Of a DNA stretch of 64,000 nt, positions 21,256 through 31,035 are shown in pieces; position 1 is the stretch's first letter, and each line of letters starts with the position of its first letter. This stretch comes from Lactarius indigo (Eukaryota > Basidiomycota > Agaricomycetes > Russulales > Russulaceae): the NCBI GenBank assembly GCA_025766275.1, contig JAFKAC010000016.1, positions 992,001 through 1,056,000 of the forward strand, given 5' to 3'. Made by a program: the position numbers and the translations under genes. Below the pieces are notes generated by a model. The model saw only the letters and a list, made by a program, of their open reading frames with translations. It was not told the origin of the DNA and did not search any database.

Positions 21256-22607
21256 CTACACGAGGTTCTGCACCTCAGTATTGTCCAACTCCTCGATTAT
21301 TTCATCTATTACCTCACTCATTTCTTTCTCCTGCTGATAGATATTCCATACCTGGGCATGGATTCGACGATTCCTTGACCCTTCAGCACGTAAGATGGCG
21401 GCCCTGGTGCTGAGATCAAACTCTTCTTGCTGTTGTAAAGCAGAATAGATGGTCAGTGTTGCAAAAATCGGTAGCGGAATATCCAGCGTACCAGTACCTG
21501 CTCGGGAGGATGCTGTACTTGCACATGAAGCACCTCCACACTTTCATCACCATGACCTACCGGCACCTGTGAGTTGGAGGGAGATAGGTCATTCCCACCG
21601 AAAGTTCTGACTGTATACGGTGAGCAAGGTATGCTTCATAATCAGTCAAACTGGTACTCACTGTGTGCTACCGAATGGATTCCAACGCGCTCTCCAGCCT
21701 CGGTAGGCAGGGCCAAGTCTGCCCTAATGTCTTCATTCGGCATCCCATCCTGTCGCAATGGTGCACGGGTTGTCCCCTGAGCACGGGCCCCAGGCGAGAC
21801 TGGCGAGTCCATCCCAAAGTCGTCTTGAGCCATTGGCGAGGGTGGCCCATCCATACCAAAACTGTCCAGATCTTCGACCTCATGGTCTGTATATGCAGAG
21901 TAAGACATATTTTATAATCAGTCAAAATGGTACTCACTGTGTGCTGCCGACGAGATTCCTACACTCTCTCCAACCTCGGCAGGTAGGGCCAAGTCCATCT
22001 GGTACTCACCACACGCTGCCGAAGGGTTTCCTACACACTCTCTAACCTCGGCAGGTAGGGCCAAGTCCATCCCAAAGTCGTCTTGAGCTGTTGGTGAGGG
22101 TGGCCCATCCATACCAAAACTGCCCCCATCTCCCACCTCCTGAGGAGCCTCTGAGTTGGTGACGTCATGACCTTTTGGCATCTCAGAGGCACTGGAAGGT
22201 GGGGCATGCTTGCCCCATTCCCAAACTGTACATGCAGAGTTAGGGGTGAATGGAAATCAGTGAAAACGACACTTACCACGTGCTGCCTTGAGGCTGCCGA
22301 TGGACCGAGTTGGCAGAGTAGGTGGAGGCGAATCCATCCCAAAGTCAGCTGGAACTGTAGGGGATGGAGATCCACCCATTCCAAAGTCGTCCTGAGCTAC
22401 TGGGGATGGAGACCTGCCCATTCCAAAGTCATCCTGAGCTACCGGAGACGGCGATCCATCCATCCCAAAGCTGTGTTTACTTTCTGGGGATGACTCCCCA
22501 CCCATGCCATAATCGTCTTGACCTTCGGCAGATAGAAGCGAATCTTCAATGATCCTGAGCTGTTGAGTGCTGACCAATATCGAAAGGGGAGAGCGAGATT
22601 GAGACAT
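21256..22607 (-). CDS. Element gene 1: low-complexity protein with repeated DDFGM-SPSP motif
   Basis: Not a family I recognise. The minus-strand start MSQSRSPLSILVSTQQ (ATG at 22,605-22,607) leads into six or more copies of a short motif, roughly AQDDFGMG.SPSPV, in the first exon (to about 22,277). Further copies follow in the next exons (about 22,230-21,950 and 21,900-21,650). Introns start GTAAGTGTCG and similar. The last exon reads EEFDLSTRAAILRAEGSRNR and then WNIYQQEKEMSEVIDEIIEELD, a charged, probably helical tail, with stop at 21,256. Tandem DFG-M-SP motifs suggest multivalent short-linear-motif binding or phosphorylation by proline-directed kinases; this is inference. Exon joins are approximate. 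Confidence 0.6.
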
Positions 22608-22848
22608 GAAAGTAGAATTTTCTGAGTGGAAATGGTCTGCGTGGAGTGGTCTGATGATGTAGCGATAAGTCGAATGAGTCGGCAATATCTCAATTACTTA
22701 TTATGCAAAGAAGAATCCATGTTCTGCTGAGTCAGGTTGTGAATGGATATTTCGGCAGCTCGGCAGCGGCACCACCCGTCACTAGCACAACCTCAACCGA
22801 CGTGGCAATTGACACCGCTGAACACATTCTTTTTTTTACTTCAACACC

Positions 22849-24688
22849 ATGACATCTCTTCTTTCCGTCGCATCAGTGATCGAAGCTGCTGTTGCTGCTT
22901 ATGTCTCAGTCCGAGACATAACTGACAGGGCAGAATGGAAATGCCACCTTGAGAAGGAGAAGGTAAGTCCTTGTTTAGGTTTCCATTTGATCTCATCCCC
23001 ATTTGAGTTAGGCCAAGGCAACAAAAGTTTTTCGGCAGGTCAAGAAGGACAATTCGGGGGAGGCGCCAGCACTGCATCCCACACTAGCGGCGCTCTACAT
23101 CGTATTAGACGCTGATGGTGATCTTTCAGAGATCACCAGGACAAACCCCAGCCTTAAGAGGCATAAGTATTACCAACCTGGGGCCAAGTTCCCCCAGGAC
23201 ATCTCGGACTTGTTGCCGAGCGAGGGTCGCTGGTGGGAAACCCTTGGTGAGTCATTACAAACTGTCTCATTTGTTTTCTCAATGTCTCCTCACAGTTGCC
23301 AAGTCTCGAAATGTGGGACCACCACCAAAGACGGTCCCACATCACCTGCCGAGGGTGAAGCTCATCCTGCCGGATCCACCTGCCGACTATGCGGCAATGC
23401 AGGTGGATGGGTCGCAGAAGGTGAGTAATTATATCTCTATTCCGCTGATCATTCTGACTTCCTCCAACAGTTGCTAAGGGCCACCCGCAACCGAAGGCAG
23501 CGCGAAAAGGCTGCCGAAGCTGCTGCCGTGGCCGATTCAAGGAAGCGTAAGCGGCCTTCGCCTTCAGGCGACAAGGCCAAGAAGCGCCATGCGGGGCCCT
23601 CGCGGCAGCAACGTATGCCCGCGCTCAATGACAAGGACGAGTTTGAGAGTGAGGAAGACGACAGCAAGAGCGACAGCTCCAGTGACAATGGCTATGAAGA
23701 AGAGGATGAGATCGAGGAGGAAGACGAGATCGAGGAGGACGATGAGGAGGACGAGGAGGACGAGATCGACAACGACGACAACGACGAAGACGACGACGGC
23801 AAGGGTGAAGAGGGTGAGGGAGAAAACGAGGATGAGGGGTATAAGTTCGAGGTGCGTATTCGTTATCTTTTCATTATTCGCAGCTAAAGGAAATGTAAAT
23901 AGTGCTCTCGATGCGCCCGTGCAGGGGTCGACTGCCAGACAAGGCCGACAGGGCCTTGCATTCGCTGCAAGGAGAAGAAGCAGCAATGCAGTCTGATGCC
24001 CATCAACGCGAAGACAGGCAAGGCAGATCGGCGGACGCTGATGGCCAAGCAGGTCTTCAAGTTCCGCCTCGAGCAGCTCAAGGGGAAGCAGCCGAGGCGC
24101 GGGGTCAGGGTGGGTTCAAACTCGGTAGCGTTGGCCTCGAGGATGGTTGGGAGGATGAAGCTGGACAGCGGGTCATCTCATGGCCATTCTCGCTCGGCAG
24201 CTTCAGTTTCACCATCTGCAGCTGAGTCGCCTGTCCCACCCTCTGCAGAGCTGTTCCCTGCTGTTGACGCAGCTGCCGAGCCCTCTGTCCCTACTCCCGC
24301 TTCCATTCCCATTATCTCTGCCACCGCCGCCCCTTCCACTGTTGCCGCCGTTCCTCCTACCACTGCCGCCGCCATTCCCCCTGCCGCCACCACTCCCATT
24401 CCCCCTACCCCTGCCGCCGACTCTCCTGTTCCCATCGACGACCACTCCCCTTCCATAGCCCCCGCTCTCCGTCGGCACGTGTCATCGAAGAGGAAGAAAC
24501 TCGTGCCGTATGTCTTGGTGCCGAACCCACCACCCTCGGTCTCCTCCTCGCGAAAGCAAAGCTCTGCCGCCCAGGAGTCGCAAGCGCCATCTCCCAGCAG
24601 CGGCAGCATGGAGGCCTTGGAAAGAAGGGTAGCTGCAATTGAAGAATGGATACGTGCGCAAGATGAGAACTGGAAGGGCGGATTGTAA
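22849..24688 (+). CDS. Element gene 2: acidic nuclear protein with Zn-cluster-like cysteine motif
   Basis: Plus-strand gene starting MTSLLSVASVIEAAVAAYVS. Exons by splice signals and frame: 22,849-22,962, 23,012-23,246, 23,296-23,420, 23,471 to about 23,852, and about 23,925-24,688. The middle has a basic stretch (RKRKRPSPSGDKAKKR), then about 60 residues almost entirely Asp/Glu. The last exon begins DCQTRPTGPCIRCKEKKQQC, a cysteine cluster reminiscent of, but shorter than, a fungal Zn2Cys6 domain. Next come a basic helix and a long Pro/Ala/Ser tail, ending in a short coiled coil, MEALERRVAAIEEWIR. A nuclear DNA-binding role for the element is plausible but unproven. The donor of the fourth intron is uncertain: GTGCGT at 23,852 gives the wrong phase, GTATTC at 23,856 the right one. 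Confidence 0.65.
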
Positions 24689-25298
24689 GGCCTTTTTCAT
24701 TTTCGGCATCTTTTTTGTCCTGTTCACTATTTCTCTCTGCCTCGGTATCTCTTTACATACTTGTCTCAAATCTAGCTAGTTCACTGCCCTACTGTACCGT
24801 TTCTGTATCAAATTCAATCTCCATTTGCTGTCTTGTTTCGCCCTGCGTGATTGTGAGTTGGTCGTAATGTTTCAGCAGCTGTTCAGAGCTGGTCAAATAA
24901 CTCACAAGCGGTCTGATTTTATCGCTTAGAGTCGGCAGAGGATTCCTCAGCGTTTGAGAATGTCTACCTCCCCAAATATTTTCAGATCTCCGAAATCTTA
25001 TTTACCAAGGCAGCAAAAATGTTGGCTTGAGCTGCCGCAACACTAGATCATTGTCAAGGCATTTAATGGCGCTGAAAATTTGCACAACACGTGTATAGAT
25101 AGATATTTACGTTACACTCTGAGAGACGCTTGGTACGAGTGAGAATTCAGAAAAGGGATGTGAGGGAGATACTAATCATCTGCAGCGGTGCATGCCCCTT
25201 GCTCCTCCTCCTTCTAGCGACCCACTCTGGTCCTGGCAGACATGCCGCTGCTCCTATTGGACACATTCACCTTCTAGAGTCAATGAGGAAGCTATCAC
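24689..25298. other. Intergenic region between convergent element genes
   Basis: About 600 AT-rich bases containing the 3' ends of two convergent genes. No further gene seen. Contains a TCGGCAG at about 24,934. Confidence 0.6.
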
Positions 25299-27472
25299 TT
25301 ACTGAATTTGCTTAGCCCGCTCAGTAGGCCGCGTTACGCGCGCTGAGCGCCGAGTGTCATTCTGTGCATTTGTCAAACGGCGATCAACTTTCTGGCGCTT
25401 GGAGGGGGGGGTATCGGCAGTTGCCTGAGTGAGAGGCCCTGAGTTTCAAGGCGCTAGATTGAATTTAGGTCACTTACATGGTCATCAGGGGAGCGTTCCT
25501 GGGCAGGACCTGCCCTTGAGCTGCCGATGGGAGCTGGGTGCTGCATGATGATGCGAGGGCGAGGGCGAGGGCGAGTGCAGGTGCGGGTGTGAGGAGGTGG
25601 AGGAGGTGGTGGGGGGTTGGGAGGGTGTGGGGGCAGAATTCCCCCATCTTCTTGCATCGGCAGCTCCTCATGAGGCTGCTGGCCATTGGCACTCTGGTGG
25701 GGGTGAGGCCAGAGTTACAGAAACATAAGGGAGCTCAGCTACTTACACTGCTTGGACTCCCAGCACCATCTTCTTGGCTTTGTCCATTAGACCCACCCCC
25801 GGTTGAATGCTCACCATCATAATGCCTGTTAGCCTTATCCACTTTCTTGAAGCGGAATGGGATCTCACCGGCAGCTCGCCTCTGTATCCAGTGCTTGAGT
25901 AGGGAGTTGGCATCATCGAGACGAATGTGATGGTATTGTGTCAGAGTGACCCCCTCCGGCAGGTACTCAGCAGCGATAAAGTCGCCTTGGGCCGCATGTA
26001 TTCTGGCCCATGGGACCCTTCCCTTGCACCCACCAGCAGCAATCCCTGAAAATCAGATAACTGGCTAGGTCGGCAACAGGGAACTGTAGTTCACTCACGG
26101 TACATCTCACTCATGAACTTGCCAATGACCACCTTCTTGTACATGAGGCCCTCGCGATCAATGTCTTCCCATTTCGGCAGCACAGGGTACCCATTTTCGT
26201 CCATCGGCAGCTTCACCTTAGGGGTTTTATCCTTCCTTTTTCTGTCCTCTTCACCGCTATCAGCAGGGTATTCCCCTACAAAGGTGTCATGTTAGTACAT
26301 TTCTCTTGAAGTGAAATAAACGCCGACCAAAAGACTCGGCAGTCCATCTTGAGAACTCCTCAACCAGTGGGTCCTTTGACCAGCCTTTGTACCAGGCTTT
26401 GAAAGAAGTTCCGCCCAGCTCGTCATTGTTGTCATAGCTATTTGATAGGTTGTTAGATTGTAAGTAGATTGTAAGTAGATAGCTTTGTATACGCACAACA
26501 TGATCGAGGGTCCGTCATCATCACAATACCCCCCCAAAATAGCAACGCGCACTCCATATTGGCAGTACATGGTCTCAGAAAAGTCCCGGATTGTATGAAT
26601 ACCGTGCTTCTCAAACATCCTTGGTGAGATTTAGTCAACTTCCATCTGGTAAAATGATCGGCATGTACATACCGCTGCTGCTGCCGAGGAGGTACACCTT
26701 GCTCTGCCCATTTCTTCGCCTCTGCTCGGTACTTCACCCGTGTGTCTTCATCCAACCTTTCGTCAATTAACTTCACAGCCTTCCTGTAACAGCCAAGGTA
26801 GCTTCGTGATCCTGACGTTGACCCAGACATTTCAACAGCCATCTTGTCCAGTTCCTGCCGGTGATGGTCAATCAAAATGTCGTGATATGTCCATCGTTTG
26901 CGACGAAAGCTGAATCTTTTGCGCTCCTGTCAGCACTTGTTGTAAAGGTACCGGCGGACAAGCTGCAAAATATCAGGGCTGGACAATGTAGCCAAGAGTG
27001 CACATACTGTTTCTACGACCTTTCTATCAAATTCGGCGCCTTGTCGCCAGTGTCTCTCAATGCGGTCCACCGAATCTTGGACGATTTTTAACCGACCATC
27101 TGCATCGGCAGCTCTGAACTCGGCAGTGTGCTTCTGCAACATGCTCGCTTGTTCATCTGTGATTTCAATGTCCTGCTTTGAGGGGCTGTGAAGTGACATC
27201 AACAGAGGGTGTTTGCATAAATACAATGGTTATACACACCTTTCTTCACTTGTGGCACCTCCCACCTCGTCCTCAAGATCGGCAGCGAGCCAATGTAACT
27301 CGCCAGATGCGATTGACCCGAAGTCAGAAGATGGATACGAGCCCTCAGACTCTAGACCTGAGTCATAGTCTTCGTCTGAAGTTTCATCATCTGACAGAGC
27401 CGCGTCCTTCTCCCCCTTACTGCGATCCACAGAGTTGGGCTTAGCACCTTTCTTGGTTGTTTTTCCAGGCAT
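25299..27472 (-). CDS. Element gene 3: large multi-exon protein of a mushroom-specific family, function unknown
   Basis: Minus-strand gene starting MPGKTTKKGAKPNSVDRSKG at 27,472 with a basic then acidic head. Later exons read HSPSKQDIEITDEQAS; then RRKRWTYHDILIDHHRQELD, SRSYLGCYRKAVKLIDERL and YRAEAKKWAEQGVPPRQQQ; then FEKHGIHTIRDFSETMYCQYGVRVAILGGY; then GTSFKAWYKGWSKDP; then VKLPMDENGYPVLPKWEDI. It ends with a proline run and a C-terminal PPSKRQK nuclear-localisation-like signal, with stop TAA at 25,299. I recall similar proteins as expanded families of unknown function in Agaricomycetes. No catalytic motif is visible. At least eight short introns are implied. Ten TCGGCAG/CTGCCGA heptamers lie inside this gene. 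The nuclear signals fit a role in the element's DNA transactions, but this is inference. Confidence 0.65.
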
Positions 27473-27642
27473 GGGGAAGATTCACGGGAGGGACAGACCG
27501 AAGGACTGAGAATCTGCGGCAGTTTAAGTGACGATATCACATGCTCGGCAGTGTGGGTTTGTTTATCAGCAGCTAAAAAAACTACGGAATTCGGGTGGAT
27601 CGGCAACTAGTCTTCTGTGCCAAGTTCCTTAACGGTTAGAAT

Positions 27643-28947
27643 ATGCAGTCTTTCCAGCCTGTTAACTCCCGCAGACTCACTCCCCTGAGTCTCTCCCATC
27701 TCTGTGCTCAATATCTCCGAGCTCAGTTCCAATTCAAGTTAGATGAGCGCTCCTCTGAGCTGATTGACGCTGCCATGGCACCACAAGTCCCCCTGATGCT
27801 GCCGGTGCATCTAATTTCTGAGCTGGACCGAATGGCACTCACACTGGTGGATGCCTTCATGAACCGCGGTCAGTTATGTAGACCAGTCACTCAGGCATCA
27901 ATTTCTGAGATAATCTGAGCAGTGAAGATAGAGTGGGATGCTACGCGTTATGCGGAGAAGCTCCCAAAGAAGTTCCCAAGGCCAGGAACTGCTGCCGCAG
28001 ACACTGGCGAGGCCATTATGAGAAGGCAATATCCTCCATGGAATGATTCAGCTGCCGACATTCCCATTTCAAGACCCTGCATTATTGTTGATATGCAGGG
28101 AGTTATATTGGCATGGCACCTTCCTGGAATCTTGAATGATTCTAGGCAAGTGAGTTTATTCACCTTGTCCGATCACCGCATCAAATTGAATATGCATTTT
28201 AGAGTGAAATGATGGCCGCGACAGCGAAGTTACATCCATTGCTGGAAAAGCGCCGAACAGGCACCTCTTGGCGCCTTGATCCAGGATACTTTCCTTTGGG
28301 ATTAGATGGCCATCAAGGGTTAATTGACCTTTCACCTGCATGGTTCCAACAAGGGCATGAGGTGAGCTGTTTAATCATGTAATATTTTCTTGTTCAGCAG
28401 CTGATTTCACATTGAGACGGTACAAAATTTCCCTCAGGTCTCCGTGTCTTTGAAAAGTCCAGCTGCCTTAGACTGGCTAGATCGCGCCACTGAAACGAAT
28501 TCAATAATGGGTGCGATACTGGCTGTCATTCATCCGGAACTTTATGATGCCGGTCGGGATACCTTCAAAGTGCTAAGAAGCTGCTCTGAGATCGAGCCCC
28601 AGGAGATCCTCCACCAATGGACATCCGTTTACAGCGGCATCTCTGTCATATGTAACCGCCTCACGCCACCACATCGGGATGTCAGTTCCAGAAAACAATG
28701 GTATGACCTACTGGCGTCTGTAGGAAGCTACCGAAATTGCAATTTGAAGCTGCCAGGCCTTGGACTTTCACTTGAGTATGGTCCTGGTTCAGTAGTTGGA
28801 GTGTTAGCAGCAATGTTGGAGCATGAAGTGGAGCACTTTGAAGGAGAAAGAGTGTGCTATGTATATTTTATGAGGGATAGAGTGCACGAGTGGGCTAAGG
28901 TGCCAGGGAAATCTTGGATGTCAGTAGACCGCTATCCGGTAGCGTAG
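27643..28947 (+). CDS. Element gene 4: TET/JBP-type 2-oxoglutarate/Fe(II) dioxygenase
   Basis: Predicted to oxidise 5-methylcytosine (or a related base) in DNA. Splice signals give four exons: 27,643-27,868, 27,923-28,149, 28,203-28,361 and 28,438-28,947. Together they make an uninterrupted 373-residue protein; the in-frame TGA at 27,916 falls inside the 54-bp first intron. The core shows SPAWFQQGHE, then NRLTPPHRDVSSRKQW with the iron-binding H-x-D (His283, Asp285), then LSLEYGPGSVVGVLAAMLEHEVEHFEGERVCYVYF in which His333 is the likely distal iron ligand and Arg342 the 2OG-binding arginine, and finally MRDRVHEW. This layout is that of the short fungal TET/JBP family. All expected catalytic residues are present, so the enzyme could be active. 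It lies 170 bp from divergent gene 3. Confidence 0.85.
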
Positions 28948-29782
28948 AGAATTCCAATGCTTTCCCCTATATAGATTTCCTTCCCTCAGTGAGGTCAGAC
29001 TTCTATGTCCCTAGCAATGAGCATAGGTGAAATGGGGCATAGCCATTGGAGCAGATCTATGGGGTCGGCAGCTCATCTGTTGGCTCGATGTTTTGCAGAT
29101 GCGAAGAAACGTTGTTTTTTTGCAGCAGCTCACCAAATGTCTCAAGCGTGTACATCTTCCCAAGAAAAGTGAAATGGTGTAGTGGCCAAGAACCTGAGTT
29201 TGCCTATTCCCCCTCTTCAGAGCTGCCGAACAATTCAATATCCTTTCCATGTTAATGGGGCGTGTTCATACTGCTTTCATAGAGACTATGCTATCAAGCT
29301 CTATGTATTAATCTAGCTGTGCGAGACAAATCTGTTGTTTTTTGTCTACAGTGACTGAGGATCTAGATTTGTGAATGCAGAGTGCTCCCTCCTCTGAGCT
29401 GCCGAACAATCAAAATCCTCATGATGTTAATGGGGCGTGCTCATACTGCATCCTCAGAGTCCATACTATCGAGCTTTATTTCTCAATCTAGCTGCACAAG
29501 ATAAATGCTTTGTTTTTTTGTCAAGACAGACCCATCTTAGCGGTTATCTATCTTGGCACTGTTGATATCGTAAATAGGGTCTGGTTGTAACATTGGCAAA
29601 ACCAGGCCATCTAAGGACCCTAGATCGTGCTTCGGCAGCTACCGACTGATGCGCCCAGATGACAGACTCCAAAATGATGGCTTGCTGCACTTTCAGGTGC
29701 CTTAATAACTGCCTTTTGCAGGACCCATTCGTGGATGTATAACAGGCCGTTGTCCCGCAATCCTTTTCCCTTACAGCAAACG
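28948..29782. other. Intergenic region with a tandem duplication
   Basis: About 830 bases without a supported gene. A segment of about 125 bases starting at 29,220 (GAGCTGCCGAACAAT...) is repeated from about 29,396 with roughly 80 percent identity by eye, giving a period near 178. Both copies start with the CTGCCGA heptamer. Confidence 0.7.
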
Positions 29783-30813
29783 ATGAAGAGAACAGCATAC
29801 TATCAAAGGTGAGTAATATTATGGCACTGTTTCCCTGCTCTTAAATACGAGTGGCCAGATATCTTATTTGCTGAATTCCTAGGAACAAAAAACCCCTCCA
29901 GACTTACCAGCGGGAATATGCTCGGCGGAAGCGAGCACCTGGGCACCGAAAGGTCAGCAAAGCAGAGCGTGCACTATTGGAGGAAAGGTGTGCACAGAGG
30001 TGCATGCTAATGGCAGCGGAGGACCTGCCGAAGTGCTCAAAGGCTGCTCTTTCCCGGTGCGTCTGCTACCCCCTCCAGTCACTTGGTTCTCACATGGATA
30101 TCAAGGGGCTACGAAGGTTCTCTCATCTTACAATCCAAATCGGCAGATTCCCGAAGAACCCCAGACATGATAGAGGAGGAAGAAAGGGCCCGCAACTGCT
30201 TCGATGAGTTGAAATTCATACTTCAAACATTCTGCCTTTTCCCGTGGATAGAGCCATTCCAGAAGCATGTTGAAGACTTTATTCAAGAGCGGCTTTCGGA
30301 AGCAGCAAGTATTATAGCGGTACCAGGAATAGAAGAAGAAGACTCAATCCGCCTTCATGGATTACGACGCTTGGTAGCTGGCGCCATTCAAGAAGTGGAG
30401 CTGGTACAGCAACCTTGGTATGCTGCTACATGTGCTAGGGAGGACGGCGCTATTATATGGGATGGTCGAGGGTACGTGATTAAAAACTTATCTGCTGTGT
30501 CCTTGCCTCGCACACCTTCTCAGAGTTAATTCGAGGAAGTTTCGGCAGCGTTATGGCTGGTGATACCAATTTCCCAGCACTTGTTCAAGCTACATGTGTA
30601 TTTAGCTACATATGGTCTATCGTCCCATATCCATATAAAGTAAATAAAAAATGCGTTACATTCATGAAGTGGCCATTGGCTATCGGTGAGGACATCAGGT
30701 GCATTGGAAGGAAAATGTCCAGAGAATGTCTCCAACAGACATTGGACTCGTTGAACATCCCAGAGTGGTTTGGGAGGCTGCCGATGCCGGTCCCTCAAAT
30801 CCACCAACAGTAG
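29783..30813 (+). CDS. Element gene 5: small multi-exon protein, function unknown
   Basis: Starts MKRTAYYQ at 29,783; a GTGAGTAATA intron ends TTCCTAG before AACAAAAAACCC. The next exon reads NKKPLQTYQREYARRKRAPGHRKVSKAERALLEERCAQRC, strongly basic. A later exon (from about 30,130) reads EEEERARNCFDELKFILQTF, then HVEDFIQERLSEAASI. After an intron starting GTACGTGATT at about 30,472, the reading continues through ELIRGSFGSVMAGDTNFPALVQATCVFSYIWS and ends near 30,813. The second intron placement is uncertain. No known domain. It may use or share the promoter side of the KDZ gene that follows about 220 bp downstream. Confidence 0.5.
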
Positions 30814-31035
30814 AGTGGGCGGCTATAGGTCCAGATCTATCCAATCTGCAAATACAATGCCTGGCCTGCCAAAGCTGTAAATGAAATATCTAGACTGCCG
30901 AAGCTGCCGAAGCTACCGAAGCCACTGAAGCTGCCAGAACAATACTCGGACCGCCAACGTTTCCGGTAGGCTGATAAGAGGCACTCCTCCAAGCATATAT
31001 GCCACAACGCAAAACCCCACCTATCTAGGCTCCCC

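Noticed and set aside
23640..23830. Asp/Glu-rich block as a simple-sequence artefact
   Set aside because: It is in frame with conserved-looking exons on both sides and uses mixed GAG/GAC/GAT/GAA codons, so it is kept as part of gene 2.
27916..27918. In-frame TGA suggesting a broken TET/JBP gene
   Set aside because: It lies inside a 54-bp intron (27,869-27,922) with GTCAGT donor, CTGAG branch-like site and CAG acceptor; removing it keeps the frame.
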